Source: Deltaproteobacteria bacterium (GTDB taxonomy: Bacteria > Desulfobacterota > BSN033 > UBA1163). From it: a DNA stretch of 17,150 bases. This document shows, piece after piece, positions 1 to 7,551 of this stretch. A program made the translations under genes and the position numbers. Location of the stretch: NCBI GenBank assembly GCA_016875155.1, contig VGSD01000006.1, positions 1 to 17,150 of the forward strand, in the 5' to 3' direction. Position 1 is the stretch's first letter. Each line of letters begins with the position of its first letter. The notes under the pieces were generated by a model, which worked only from the letters and a program-made list of their open reading frames with translations, was not told where the DNA came from and made no database searches.

Positions 1-98
1 AACGAAACGGTTGTGCTCATACGAAAAAAGGTTCGCCTCGAAGCCTTTCCGAACGGATCGCCCTTTCCCGTTTGAGCAAAAATTATGCAACATCTGGG

Positions 99-713
99 TT
101 AATTTCCAACGATAAAGAAGTTTTTAAAGGATTGGTATTTTTTGTCACCAATCCCTTTCACTTTTTTCAGTTCCTCGACTGAGCGAAATCCTTTTCTTCT
201 TTCTCGATACACTACAATTTCTCCGGCTAAAGACTCGCCAATTCCAGGAATTAAACAAAGATCTTCCACAGAGACCCGATTGAGGTCAAGAGGTATATTG
301 AAGACGAGCAGTTTATGGGCCTCCATCCGCCCGATTTTTATTTTGATCAGTTCCCCTTCACCCCCACCTCGGTTTCGAGTCGTACCGACCTCTCCCACCA
401 GGGGAGAGGGAACTGCTCGTTGAATGTTGATGAGGGCTCCGGTTTCAAGAATTACTGAAAATGATTTGGATTCGAGGGAGACTTTCTCTATCAAGCCGCC
501 TGCCTTTTCGATTGCTTCTTTAAGAGTAGGGGGATGTTTAAAAATATAAATCCCAGGATTACGGATTTCTCCTTGAACTTCAATTGCGATCTCTTTTGTG
601 ATTTTTTCTGAGGGGGGAGGGGATAAATGATAAAATTTAAAGTAGAGGAGGGCGAGGAGAAAAAGAGCAAGGATGAGGAGGATACGCTGCTGACTGAGGG
701 AAAGGTGTATCAT
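99..713 (-). CDS. ComEA-like helix-hairpin-helix DNA-binding membrane protein
   Basis: Predicted 204-residue inner-membrane-anchored protein of the ComEA family, which binds double-stranded DNA outside the membrane during uptake. A hydrophobic segment at about residues 9-29 is followed by an SLBB-like stretch (about 42-75, containing VQGEIRNPGIYIF). The C-terminal third carries two helix-hairpin-helix motifs: LIPGIGESLAGEIV and KVKGIGDKKYQSF. The LNRVSVEDLCLIPGIG stretch is the standard ComEA signature. Between the SLBB-like and HhH parts is a low-complexity stretch (about residues 99-119) encoded by a palindromic DNA repeat, listed separately. The ATG at 713 has no clear Shine-Dalgarno sequence; upstream lies a tandem repeat array. 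No comEC is visible, so a role in natural transformation is not shown; such short proteins also occur in non-competent bacteria. Family assignment is firm, function less so. Confidence 0.85.
   Translation of the reverse strand: MIHLSLSQQRILLILALFLLALLYFKFYHLSPPPSEKITKEIAIEVQGEIRNPGIYIFKHPPTLKEAIEKAGGLIEKVSLESKSFSVILETGALINIQRAVPSPLVGEVGTTRNRGGGEGELIKIKIGRMEAHKLLVFNIPLDLNRVSVEDLCLIPGIGESLAGEIVVYRERRKGFRSVEELKKVKGIGDKKYQSFKNFFIVGN
348..415. repeat. Palindromic repeat inserted in frame in the comEA-like gene
   Basis: The segment is bounded by perfect 8-bp inverted repeats, CAGTTCCC (348-355) and GGGAACTG (408-415). It contains a strong hairpin, CCTCTCCC (389-396) pairing with GGGAGAGG (402-409). 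It encodes a Pro/Gly/Arg-rich linker with no resemblance to the flanking domains, and the reading frame is kept. The C-rich strand resembles the dispersed intergenic palindromes seen in many bacterial genomes. That it arrived by insertion is an inference. Confidence 0.6.
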
Positions 714-722
714 TCTTTAGGA

Positions 723-778
723 TATCAGAGTATCAGGATATCAGGGTATCAGAGTATCAGAGTATCAGGGTATCAGAG
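723..778. repeat. 8-bp tandem array, seven TATCAGRR units
   Basis: The hexamer TATCAG occurs seven times at a strict 8-bp period (starts 723, 731, 739, 747, 755, 763, 771), separated by AG, GA or GG. Degenerate copies follow up to about 794. The array fills the spacer between the comEA-like gene and the four-helix-bundle gene. Its inverted counterpart lies at 1215-1254, on the other side of the latter gene. Confidence 0.9.
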
Positions 779-788
779 AATTAGGAGA

Positions 789-1202
789 TCAGGGTTTTTT
801 AGAGTTTTTCTTTTTATTAATATAACGAACGTATCCATTGATACCTCGAATGATTTCTTCATACCCTTCAACCCAATTTTGGGATAGCTCTGGACTTAAA
901 TATTTTTTCCCTAATAATTTGCGTAATTGATTTTGTGTCTCCCCTGCTTCTTTTCTTGCTATATAAAATCCTTTAATTTTTTCTTTGTAATAGTAGGCTG
1001 TATGTCCCTCTGCGATATTATCACAGACTGATGATGAGCAACGTTCGATCTGATCCTTTAGTTTGAAGTCCTCTGTCTTAGGTAAGGTCTTACAGAATTG
1101 ATGAATTTCCTGCATAAGATGGTGTGCTTTCTGCCAAACCCAAAGTTTCTCAAATCCAGCTACTGTCTTTTCTGGATTTGTCGAATTCTTATTTTCCTGC
1201 AT
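789..1202 (-). CDS. Four-helix-bundle protein (23S rRNA IVS / TIGR02436 family)
   Basis: Predicted 137-residue cytosolic protein of the family first noticed inside intervening sequences of 23S rRNA genes and now known as stand-alone four-helix-bundle proteins. Recognisable elements are FEKLWVWQKAHHLMQEI near the N terminus (the usual F-x-x-L-x-V-W-x-x-A-h pattern), DQIERCSSSVCDNIAEG (residues about 51-67, the family's R-x-x-x-S-h-x-x-N-I-A-E-G core) and IARKEAGETQNQL. The tail is lysine-rich. The biochemical role of the family is not established; relatives include the Avd accessory protein of diversity-generating retroelements, but no reverse transcriptase or variable repeat is seen here. The gene lies exactly between two inverted 8-bp arrays, which suggests it moved as a unit. 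The ATG at 1202 has no Shine-Dalgarno sequence at normal spacing; the nearest AGGA comes from the repeat upstream. Confidence 0.85.
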   Translation of the reverse strand: MQENKNSTNPEKTVAGFEKLWVWQKAHHLMQEIHQFCKTLPKTEDFKLKDQIERCSSSVCDNIAEGHTAYYYKEKIKGFYIARKEAGETQNQLRKLLGKKYLSPELSQNWVEGYEEIIRGINGYVRYINKKKNSKKP

Positions 1203-1214
1203 TTGTTTTAATGT

Positions 1215-1254
1215 CCTGATAACCTGGTATCCTGGTTTCCTGATATCCTGATGA
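1215..1254. repeat. 8-bp tandem array, five CCTGATAT-like units
   Basis: Five consecutive 8-bp units start at 1215, 1223, 1231, 1239 and 1247: CCTGATAA, CCTGGTAT, CCTGGTTT, CCTGATAT, CCTGATGA. The reverse complement (ATATCAGG) is the same word as the array at 723-778. The last unit ends one base before the cimA stop codon at 1255. Two more units of the word are found at 9787-9802. Confidence 0.88.
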
Positions 1255-2829
1255 TCACTCTTCTTCTTTCAGGAGTTTATAATCAATCGAGTCCACGAGG
1301 GCTTGCCAACTGGCCTGGATGATGTTTTCCGAGACTCCCACGGTTCCCCATTTGGATTCGTGATCTCCGGATTCGATCAGGACTCTTGTCTGTGCGCCTG
1401 TGCCATCTTTAGTGGTGAGTATTCTCACTTTGTAGTCGAGGAGTTTGACTTCCTTCAATTTGGGGTAGAACTTTTCAAGGGCTTTTCGGATGGCGTTGTC
1501 CAGGGCATTGACCGGGCCGTTTCCCACAGCAGCCGTATGTTCGACCTGATCGCCGACACGAACCATGATGGTCGCTTCTGAGAGGGGGGAGCCTTCATCC
1601 TCCTTTTTCTCAACCATCACGCGGAACCCCAGAAGCTCAAAGAATCTCTTATGCTTTCCAAGAGCTTTCTTGATCAGGATTTCAAAGGAACCCTCTGCTC
1701 CTTCAAATTGAAATCCCTCGTGTTCGAGCTGTTTTAAATTTTCCAGGATGGTGCGGACATTGGGGTCTTTGCTTTCGAGGTCGATCCCGAACTCAGCTGC
1801 CTTGTAAAGAATGTTCGATTCGCCGGAGAGATCGGAGATGAGAACCCTCTGATGATTTCCAACCTGCTCGGGTTGGATATGTTCATAGGTCAGGGGGGTT
1901 TTCCGGATGGCGCTCACATGGATGCCTCCCTTGTGGGCAAAGGCGCTGTCACCTACATAAGGCAGATATTTGGGATGGGGCAGGTTCGCCAGTTCCGAGA
2001 CGAAACGAGAAACCTCGGTCATCCTCGTAAGCTGAGCATCGGTTATGCATTGAAGCCCCATCTTCAACTTGAGATTGGGAATGATGGAACAGAGATTGGC
2101 ATTGCCGCATCGTTCGCCATAGCCGTTGATCGTTCCTTGAACCTGTGTGACTCCCTCTTTGACGGCAAGAATGGAGTTGGCCACTGCCATCTCGGCATCG
2201 TTATGGACGTGAATACCGAGGGGCACCGTTATTTTTTTCTTCACCTCACGAATGGCCATTTGAAGATCGTGGGGGAGGGTACCTCCATTCGTATCACAGA
2301 GAACGATCCAGTCGGCCTTCGCCTCCTGGGCTGCCTTCAAAATTGAAAGGGCATAGGAGGGATTATTTTTAAATCCATCAAAAAAGTGTTCGGCATCGAA
2401 GATGACTTCAGGAACTTTTCCCCTAAGAAAGCGGATCGATTGAGAGATGATTTCAAGGTTCTGTTCGAGGCTGATGTTCAATGCCTCGAGGGCATGCATG
2501 TCCCAGGACTTCCCAAAAATGGTGACGGTCTCTGTGCCTGCCTCAATCAAGGCCTGGAGATTAGGGTCATTTTCGGGCAATGTCCCGGCCCGGCAGGTGC
2601 TACCGAAGGCAACGACCTTTGCTCCAGAGAGGTGGATAGATTTGGTCTCCTGAAAAAACTGGAGGTCTTTCGGGTTGGATCCAGGCCATCCCCCTTCGAT
2701 GTAATGGATGCCCAGTTCATCCAATTTTTGGGCAATCCGGACCTTATCCTCCACGGAAAAGGCAATGTCTTCCGCCTGAGAACCATCCCGCAAGGTGGTA
2801 TCATAGATTTTAATGGATTGTTTGCTCAA
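1255..2829 (-). CDS. cimA: (R)-citramalate synthase
   Basis: Condenses pyruvate and acetyl-CoA to citramalate, the entry to threonine-independent isoleucine synthesis. The 524-residue length fits the CimA (TIGR00977) branch of the isopropylmalate synthase family. The TIM-barrel start [13 protein letters not shown], the metal-binding [13 protein letters not shown], the [12 protein letters not shown] loop and a C-terminal LeuA-type dimerisation/regulatory domain ([18 protein letters not shown]) are all visible. The early [18 protein letters not shown] and the [11 protein letters not shown] stretch favour CimA over LeuA. I place the start at the TTG at 2829 because GAGG lies seven bases upstream. 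An ATG at 2892 in the same frame would add 21 hydrophobic residues encoded by a repeat array, which is unlikely to be real. lysC lies upstream across a repeat-filled spacer, in line with a branched-chain/aspartate-family segment. Confidence 0.93.
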   Translation of the reverse strand: MSKQSIKIYDTTLRDGSQAEDIAFSVEDKVRIAQKLDELGIHYIEGGWPGSNPKDLQFFQETKSIHLSGAKVVAFGSTCRAGTLPENDPNLQALIEAGTETVTIFGKSWDMHALEALNISLEQNLEIISQSIRFLRGKVPEVIFDAEHFFDGFKNNPSYALSILKAAQEAKADWIVLCDTNGGTLPHDLQMAIREVKKKITVPLGIHVHNDAEMAVANSILAVKEGVTQVQGTINGYGERCGNANLCSIIPNLKLKMGLQCITDAQLTRMTEVSRFVSELANLPHPKYLPYVGDSAFAHKGGIHVSAIRKTPLTYEHIQPEQVGNHQRVLISDLSGESNILYKAAEFGIDLESKDPNVRTILENLKQLEHEGFQFEGAEGSFEILIKKALGKHKRFFELLGFRVMVEKKEDEGSPLSEATIMVRVGDQVEHTAAVGNGPVNALDNAIRKALEKFYPKLKEVKLLDYKVRILTTKDGTGAQTRVLIESGDHESKWGTVGVSENIIQASWQALVDSIDYKLLKEEE

Positions 2830-2854
2830 AAGAATAACCTCGCCATACAAAAAA

Positions 2855-2975
2855 CATTGCAAAATTAGCAATGCAAAATTAACAATTATCAATTTGGAAA
2901 AATTTCTTGTACTAAGTTGGCCAACTCATCTTTTCATTGCTAACTGTTAATTGCTAGTTGGTCATTTTGCATTGA
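2855..2975. repeat. Inverted word array between lysC and cimA
   Basis: GCAAAATTA recurs at 2859-2867 and 2873-2881. CAATGCAAAAT (2869-2879) is repeated inverted at 2964-2974, and TTAGCAAT (2865-2872) inverted at 2936-2943. The axis is near a perfect 12-bp palindrome, AGTTGGCCAACT (2915-2926). The right arm runs up to the lysC stop codon. The spacer therefore could fold into one long imperfect stem. Confidence 0.75.
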
Positions 2976-3476
2976 CTATTTTTCTTCCGTCACCGAGGGT
3001 TTATCCAGTTCAAAGGCATCGTGGAGAGCACGCACTGCCAGTTCCGTATATTTGGAATCGATGACGCAGGAGATTTTGATCTCCGAAGTGGAAATCATCT
3101 GGATGTTGATGCCATCCTTAGCCAGGGCGGAAAACATCTGTGCCGCCACATTGGAATGACTCCTCATTCCAACCCCAATGATCGACACCTTGGCAATATT
3201 CTCATCGGAGAGGACCTCTCTTCCCCCCATCTGTTTGACGCCCTCTTTCACGATCTGAAGGGCTTTGGAAAAATCGGTCTTGGGAACAGTGAAGGCCAGA
3301 TCTGCACAGCCTTTTTCCGTGCTGGAGGTCTGGATGATCATATCGACCACAATATTGGCATCGGCAATGGGCTTGAACAATTTAGCAGCCACCCCGGGGA
3401 CATCCGGAACGCCCATGATCTCAATCTTTGCCTCGTTCTTATTATAGGTCACTCCTGAAACAACGACCCTTTCCAT
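2976..3476 (-). CDS. Internal start: aspartate kinase beta (ACT-domain) subunit
   Basis: Within lysC, Met247 (ATG at 3476) is preceded by AAGGAGG (3491-3485) at eight bases, the strongest ribosome binding site in the window. Initiation there gives a 166-residue protein beginning [20 protein letters not shown], which holds just the two ACT domains. This is the same position and sequence context as the beta subunit known from the alpha2beta2 aspartokinases of Corynebacterium glutamicum and Bacillus. The site is seen directly; production of the beta subunit here is inferred from the family. Confidence 0.7.
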   Translation of the reverse strand: MERVVVSGVTYNKNEAKIEIMGVPDVPGVAAKLFKPIADANIVVDMIIQTSSTEKGCADLAFTVPKTDFSKALQIVKEGVKQMGGREVLSDENIAKVSIIGVGMRSHSNVAAQMFSALAKDGINIQMISTSEIKISCVIDSKYTELAVRALHDAFELDKPSVTEEK

Positions 3477-4214
3477 CTCTCTCTCCTCCTTGCAGACAAT
3501 CGTTCCGAGATTATCATTGAATGATGATCGCACATGTATGGGAACATCGTATTTCTTCGCAAACTCTACTGAGCGAATCTGAAGGACCTTCGCTCCCAGG
3601 CTCGCCATTTCAAGCATCTCATCATAAGAGATCTTGGAAAGCTTCCGAGCCTTGGAGCAGATATTGGGATCGGTCGTATAGACCCCGTCGACATCCGTAT
3701 AAATTTCGCAGACATCCGCCTTGATGGCTGCGGCCACAGCTACGCCGGTCGTATCAGAACCTCCCCGGCCCAGCGTCGTGATATTATCCGATTCGTCCAC
3801 CCCCTGAAACCCGGCCACGACCACCACCTTTCCATTTTTCAAATCTTGGAGCATCTTCTCGGACTCGATTCCAGTGATGCGGGCCTTGCCAAAGGCGCTG
3901 TCTGTTGCAATCTTGATCTGAAACCCGAGATAAGATTTTGCGTCACAGCCCATCGCTTTAAGGGTCATCGCCAGCAGGGCAATGGTGACCTGTTCTCCAG
4001 TAGAGATGAGGACATCCACTTCTCTCTCATCAGGGTTGGGGGTGACTTGCTGGGCCAAGCGGATGAGTTTGTCTGTTTCTCCAGACATCGCCGAAACCAC
4101 AACCACCACCTGGTGTCCTTCGTCCTTGGTTCGGATAACCCTTCTCGCGACATTCCTGATCCGATCGATATCACCTACAGAAGTGCCGCCATACTTTTGA
4201 ACCACCAATGCCAT
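2976..4214 (-). CDS. lysC: Aspartate kinase
   Basis: Phosphorylates aspartate, the first step to lysine, threonine and methionine. The 412-residue length matches monofunctional aspartokinases. The N-terminal kinase domain begins [11 protein letters not shown] (residues 5-15) and contains [16 protein letters not shown]; two ACT regulatory domains follow (about 265-330 and 340-405), with [17 protein letters not shown] and [19 protein letters not shown]. The ATG at 4214 is preceded by GGGAGG at good spacing. An internal start for the regulatory subunit is listed separately. This enzyme class is usually feedback-inhibited by lysine and/or threonine through the ACT domains. The upstream tsaE and downstream cimA are separated from it by repeat arrays rather than clear promoters, so cotranscription is likely but unproven. 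Confidence 0.96.
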   Translation of the reverse strand: MALVVQKYGGTSVGDIDRIRNVARRVIRTKDEGHQVVVVVSAMSGETDKLIRLAQQVTPNPDEREVDVLISTGEQVTIALLAMTLKAMGCDAKSYLGFQIKIATDSAFGKARITGIESEKMLQDLKNGKVVVVAGFQGVDESDNITTLGRGGSDTTGVAVAAAIKADVCEIYTDVDGVYTTDPNICSKARKLSKISYDEMLEMASLGAKVLQIRSVEFAKKYDVPIHVRSSFNDNLGTIVCKEEREMERVVVSGVTYNKNEAKIEIMGVPDVPGVAAKLFKPIADANIVVDMIIQTSSTEKGCADLAFTVPKTDFSKALQIVKEGVKQMGGREVLSDENIAKVSIIGVGMRSHSNVAAQMFSALAKDGINIQMISTSEIKISCVIDSKYTELAVRALHDAFELDKPSVTEEK

Positions 4215-4238
4215 TCAACCACCTCCCTATAAAATAGT

Positions 4239-4329
4239 TCGGTGTAATGAGCTCGGAGTTCGGGGAATTAAACCTAAAATTTATTCAGTATTTTACTCCG
4301 AACTCCTGACTCCTAACTCCGAACTTTGA
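4239..4329. repeat. 7-bp inverted word array, lysC/tsaE junction
   Basis: Five 7-bp units start at 4295, 4302, 4309, 4316 and 4323 (ACTCCGA, ACTCCTG, ACTCCTA, ACTCCGA, ACTTTGA). Inverted copies TCGGAGT and TCGGGGA occupy 4253-4266, with a weaker TCGGTGT at 4239. The right-hand units lie inside the tsaE reading frame and encode its last residues. Confidence 0.85.
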
Positions 4330-4778
4330 ATTTGGTTTACCAAATTCAAAAACCTCATCCCTTTTCCAACTATCTCTATGGATCGGGTGTTCTTTCCGGT
4401 GTAATGAATATGAATCCGAAGGAACTCCTTCGGCAGTAACGATAGAATTCTATCGGCCCATTCGACGGCTGTGATTCCATCTCCTTGGAAATACTCTTCT
4501 AGACCTAACCCCTCAGCCTCTTTTTCCTCCCCCAGTCGATAGAGATCAATATGATAAAAGGGTGTTTTCCCTTTATATTCATTGATCAGTGTGAAAGAAG
4601 GGCTGGAAACATAGGCAGAATTTTTTACCCCAGTCCCCTCTGCAAGCCCCTTGATCAGTTGAGTCTTTCCTGCTCCCAGTTCGCCTATTAATGCCACGAC
4701 ATCCCCTGCTTGAAGATAGCTTCCGATGGCCTTCCCGATCCGAATTGTTTCTGAGGGACTTTTGGAATATACAACCAT
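4293..4778 (-). CDS. tsaE: tRNA threonylcarbamoyladenosine biosynthesis ATPase TsaE
   Basis: P-loop ATPase that works with TsaB and TsaD to place the threonylcarbamoyl group on A37 of ANN-decoding tRNAs. With the ATG at 4778 it has 161 residues, the usual size. Walker A GELGAGKT spans residues 32-39, followed by SSPSFTLINEY (switch region), YHIDLYRL and VEWADR, all TsaE hallmarks. The frame stays open 29 codons further to 4865, but those codons come from a repeat array and give a non-family leader, so I reject that start. The C-terminal residues QSSELGVRSSE are encoded by another array; the ancestral gene probably ended around LNLVNQ. The spacing of GGA to the ATG is poor, so initiation strength is uncertain. 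Confidence 0.93.
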   Translation of the reverse strand: MVVYSKSPSETIRIGKAIGSYLQAGDVVALIGELGAGKTQLIKGLAEGTGVKNSAYVSSPSFTLINEYKGKTPFYHIDLYRLGEEKEAEGLGLEEYFQGDGITAVEWADRILSLLPKEFLRIHIHYTGKNTRSIEIVGKGMRFLNLVNQIQSSELGVRSSE

Positions 4779-4789
4779 TTCCGTTATAA

Positions 4790-4916
4790 ATCCCAATAAC
4801 CAAATTTCAATATCCAAATAATAGCCAAATCCCAATGACCAAATTAAAAACTGGTAATAAGACAATTTGGATATTGATGATTGGAATTTATTTGGTTATT
4901 GGTGCTTGGAAATTGG
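4790..4916. repeat. Inverted CCAAAT word array upstream of tsaE
   Basis: CCAAAT occurs at 4800, 4814, 4825 and 4839 mixed with CCCAAT and CAATATCC. After a short centre the complement recurs at 4863-4916 as ATTTGG (4865, 4890) and ATTGG (4880, 4898, 4912). The two arms could pair over most of their length. It fills the spacer between tsaE and the DUF151 gene downstream of the latter's stop codon. Confidence 0.8.
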
Positions 4917-4938
4917 TACTTCCCCTGAAAGGGGCAAT

Positions 4939-5412
4939 TTAGGCTTTATATTTAAAATCATCTGGGTTGAGGTTTTCAAGCCATTCCTTCAACTGGTCAC
5001 CTTCTTTTTCAAAATCGATGGTTCTTGCCTTTTCAATCACTTCGTCCGAGACAAAGATGGGCGCATCCACCGCGAGAGCAATGGCGATGGCATCGCTCGG
5101 GCGTGAATCAATAACAATCTCCTCACCCCTTCGATGAAGATGAATCAACGCATAATAAGTATTTTCCTTCAGGTCATTGACCACGATCTTCATGACCTGA
5201 GATTCGAGGGTTTTCAGGACACTATGAATCAGATCGTGAGTCATGGGGCGATGAGAATCGACTTTCTTTAATTTCATAGCAATCGCATTGGCCTCAAACG
5301 GGCCGATCCAGATGGGAAGTCCTGTTTTGTTGGCCGTGTCCATCAGGAGCACAACGAATCCATTCGATGAGGAATCGAATGTCAAAAATTTCACCTTCAT
5401 TTCAACTAACAT
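4939..5412 (-). CDS. Bifunctional nuclease family protein (DUF151)
   Basis: A 157-residue soluble protein of the DUF151/BFN family. Plant members show RNase and DNase activity; bacterial function is largely unproven. Visible family blocks are LPIWIGPFEANAIAMKL (residues about 32-48), TYYALIHL, and SRPSDAIAIALAVDAPIFVS, with a short acidic/charged C-terminal tail as in many bacterial members. The ATG at 5412 is preceded by AAAGGAG at six bases, a strong site, consistent with efficient translation. It lies between nnr upstream (spacer 189 bp) and tsaE downstream. The name follows the fold family only; substrate and need for nuclease activity are unknown here. Confidence 0.9.
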   Translation of the reverse strand: MLVEMKVKFLTFDSSSNGFVVLLMDTANKTGLPIWIGPFEANAIAMKLKKVDSHRPMTHDLIHSVLKTLESQVMKIVVNDLKENTYYALIHLHRRGEEIVIDSRPSDAIAIALAVDAPIFVSDEVIEKARTIDFEKEGDQLKEWLENLNPDDFKYKA

Positions 5413-5565
5413 CCTATACTCCTTTGATCTATGTCAAACGGGGCTAGCCGAATCCTAAAGTATCACCCACACCCTCGTTCTCCTTCAAAACGATAGACTC
5501 TTCAACCCAATTGACTTCTCCATTGGGGCCAACAAATCCTAACAGACTTCGACATGGGAATCAAA

Positions 5566-5586
5566 CCCTTCTCTGGAGAGAAAGGG
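5566..5586 (-). terminator. Weak hairpin downstream of nnr
   Basis: On the minus strand CCCTTTCTCT and AGAGAAGGG can form a stem with one bulge and a CC loop, followed by TTTGATT. The T-run is short, so this may only be an attenuator. It lies in the 189-bp spacer 5413-5601 between nnr and the DUF151 gene. I see no convincing sigma-70 promoter in that spacer. Confidence 0.35.
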
Positions 5587-5601
5587 AGAAAAAGAACACC
5601 C

Positions 5602-7158
5602 TTAAGTATTCTGATACCGTTTCAGAAGGGCAGGGATCTTTTTAATGAGGTCTGTCGCCACCAGAGATTTTTCACCCAGTTCATGGGCTACCTCATCTCC
5701 TGCCCATCCGTGGAGATAGACGGAAGCCTGAAGGGACGGGAGAATATCGAACCCCTGACAGACCAGACCGCCAAGCATCCCGCTCAACACATCGCCCGTT
5801 CCTCCGGTTGCCAACCCGGAGTTGCCCGTGGGATTGATGTAAACCTCTCCCTTGGGAGTGACGATGAGGGTGCGATATCCTTTGAGGATCAGAAAGGTGT
5901 GGCTGGATTGAGAGAAGTTTTTGCAGATTCCGATGCGATTCTCCTGGACCTCTTTTACTGTAGAACGGATTAACCTCGCCATCTCTCCAGGATGGGGCGT
6001 GAGGATAAGCGATCGATTGGAGACAGGAAGCAGTTTGGGTTGAGTGGCCAGCGCGTTGAGGCCATCGGCATCAATGATGATGGGAAGGTCTATCGCTTTG
6101 ATCAACTTAAGGATGAGGGATTGCGTCTCTTTAAATGTACCGAGGCCAGGCCCGATCACCACCGCCTTCTTGTTTTCACAAAGGCGGAGGATAGAGTTGA
6201 AAGCCCTCATGCTGAGCGTCTGTTTCGGGGTTTCGGGAAGGGGTTCGGTCATCACCTCGGTCAACTTCATTTCCATGATTGGATTGAGGCTCTTTGGAAT
6301 GGCGAGGGTGACGAGACCTGCTCCCATTCTAAGGGCAGCCTCACAGACCATGGCCGCTGCCCCGGTCTTTCCCACGGAACCGGCGATCACGAGCAGATGG
6401 CCATAATCGCCCTTGTGGGTGTCGGGGCGTCTAGGCGTGGAAAGAAACGACCTGATTTCCTCTTCATCCAAAAGATGGGACTGAATTTTCTCCTCTTCCA
6501 GCAGATTTTTGGGGATGCCAATATCAATGACTTTCAATGTGCCAACATAATCGGTTCCCGGAGAGACGAGGAGCCCCATTTTGGGCAGGCCAAAGGTGAT
6601 CGTGAGGGTGGCTCGTATCGCTGTTCCGAGCGGTTTTCCTGTGTTGGCATTCAGGCCAGACGGAATGTCAATAGCCACGATTGGTTTATGAAGCGTATTG
6701 AGATGGTCGATGACCTCCCTATAATAACCTCTCACCTCAGCATCGAGGCCGGTCCCGAAAATAGCGTCAATCAGGAGGTCTGCTCTTTCCACGTCCCTCT
6801 TTACCTTCTGATAATCTTTTGTAGAGGGAACCGGGAGGATCTCTCCTTTCATGCGATAGAAGATGTAATGATTTGTCTCTGCATCTCCCCTAAGCGATTT
6901 AGGGTCGGTCAGGAGAATGACTTTGACTGGTATTCCCCGATTCATCAGGTGCCTGGCGACTACAAAACCATCTCCTCCATTGTTTCCTTTTCCGGCGATG
7001 ATCACCACCCTTTTTTTCTGAAGGTCCGGGAAAGAGGTCAGGAGGGTCTCTGTGGCTCCCCTGCCTGCATTCTCCATCAGGATGATTCCCGGAATTCGGT
7101 AGGTTTCGATTGCCTTTCGATCCAGTTCTTGCATCTGTTCAGCGGTTGCTATTTTCAT
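5602..7158 (-). CDS. nnr: Bifunctional NAD(P)HX repair enzyme (epimerase + ADP-dependent dehydratase)
   Basis: Repairs hydrated NADH/NADPH. The N-terminal YjeF_N domain (about 1-215) epimerises R- and S-NAD(P)HX; it shows MENAGRGA and the nucleotide loop AGKGNNGGDG (residues 55-64). The C-terminal carbohydrate-kinase-like domain (about 235-518) dehydrates S-NAD(P)HX using ADP. Its marks are KGDYGHLLVIAGSVGKTGAA, VIGPGLG, DADGLNAL, LTPHPGEMARL and NSGLATGGTGD with the catalytic Asp at 456. The 518 residues match the bacterial fused form (E. coli YjeF/Nnr). The ATG at 7158 has AGGGG seven bases upstream and overlaps the 3' end of acpS by 20 bases, implying translational coupling. Confidence 0.96.
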   Translation of the reverse strand: MKIATAEQMQELDRKAIETYRIPGIILMENAGRGATETLLTSFPDLQKKRVVIIAGKGNNGGDGFVVARHLMNRGIPVKVILLTDPKSLRGDAETNHYIFYRMKGEILPVPSTKDYQKVKRDVERADLLIDAIFGTGLDAEVRGYYREVIDHLNTLHKPIVAIDIPSGLNANTGKPLGTAIRATLTITFGLPKMGLLVSPGTDYVGTLKVIDIGIPKNLLEEEKIQSHLLDEEEIRSFLSTPRRPDTHKGDYGHLLVIAGSVGKTGAAAMVCEAALRMGAGLVTLAIPKSLNPIMEMKLTEVMTEPLPETPKQTLSMRAFNSILRLCENKKAVVIGPGLGTFKETQSLILKLIKAIDLPIIIDADGLNALATQPKLLPVSNRSLILTPHPGEMARLIRSTVKEVQENRIGICKNFSQSSHTFLILKGYRTLIVTPKGEVYINPTGNSGLATGGTGDVLSGMLGGLVCQGFDILPSLQASVYLHGWAGDEVAHELGEKSLVATDLIKKIPALLKRYQNT

Positions 7159-7546
7159 CGTCTTTCCCCTCTAATAGGATATGCGCCACGGCGAATGGTC
7201 GGTCGTGGGAAAGGGTGAGAAAGGTCCTCTCGATCCGACAGGCTTGAAGAATCTCTTTTGCCTTTCGATGGAAGGAAAGGAAGGGTTTTCCCATAAGATC
7301 ATTCTCCACCTCAATATCCGTCCATTGAATTCCATTTCGAAGCCCAGAGCCGATTGCCTTTATAAAAGCTTCCTTTGCAGCAAACCGGGTGGCAAAACAT
7401 TCCGATGAATGGGACTTCCGCTGGCACCAGGAAATCTCTTGGTCCGTATAAACCCTGCTGAGAAAGTGATCTCCCCAGCGTTCCATCAGCCTTTCAATCC
7501 GCTCGATGTTGACAATGTCAATGCCAGTACCAATAATCATATTCAT
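7139..7546 (-). CDS. acpS: Holo-[acyl-carrier-protein] synthase
   Basis: Transfers 4'-phosphopantetheine from CoA to apo-ACP, activating it for fatty acid synthesis. The 135-residue length fits AcpS-type transferases. GTGIDIVNIERI places the Mg-binding Asp at residue 10, and RFAAKEAFIKAIGSG supplies the second acidic ligand, Glu59; the later LSHDRPFAVAHIL is the usual final strand. Start at the ATG at 7546; a second in-frame ATG two codons later (7540) is equally possible. Neither has a clear Shine-Dalgarno sequence, because a hairpin repeat occupies the region just upstream. It overlaps nnr by 20 bases. The pdxJ-acpS-nnr order is widespread in proteobacteria. Confidence 0.95.
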   Translation of the reverse strand: MNMIIGTGIDIVNIERIERLMERWGDHFLSRVYTDQEISWCQRKSHSSECFATRFAAKEAFIKAIGSGLRNGIQWTDIEVENDLMGKPFLSFHRKAKEILQACRIERTFLTLSHDRPFAVAHILLEGKDDENSNR

Positions 7547-7551
7547 GTTTT

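Noticed and set aside
1..75. Open plus-strand frame from the left edge to a TGA at 73-75
   Set aside because: Only 24 codons are visible, all three plus frames are open for most of this length, and nothing is recognisable. It could be the end of a real gene outside the window.
627..887. Plus-strand frame encoding repeated SGYQ-type residues
   Set aside because: The peptide repeats are just translation of the 8-bp TATCAG array; it overlaps two real genes on the other strand.
723..1254. CRISPR array or diversity-generating retroelement
   Set aside because: Repeat units are 8 bp with no spacers, there are no cas genes, and no reverse transcriptase or template/variable repeat accompanies the Avd-like protein.
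2830..2892. N-terminal extension of CimA to the ATG at 2892
   Set aside because: The added residues come from the inverted array; the TTG at 2829 has a proper ribosome binding site and gives the usual family start.
4779..4865. N-terminal extension of TsaE to the ATG at 4865
   Set aside because: It is encoded by CCAAAT-type repeat words and has no TsaE similarity; the ATG at 4778 gives normal length.
5413..5601. Promoter TTGACA-like box near the DUF151 gene
   Set aside because: A TTGACA on the minus strand just before the ribosome binding site would place the -10 box inside the coding region.
5992..7218. Long plus-strand open frame antisense to nnr
   Set aside because: It mirrors the codon bias of nnr, has no recognisable domain, and nnr carries all family motifs on the other strand.
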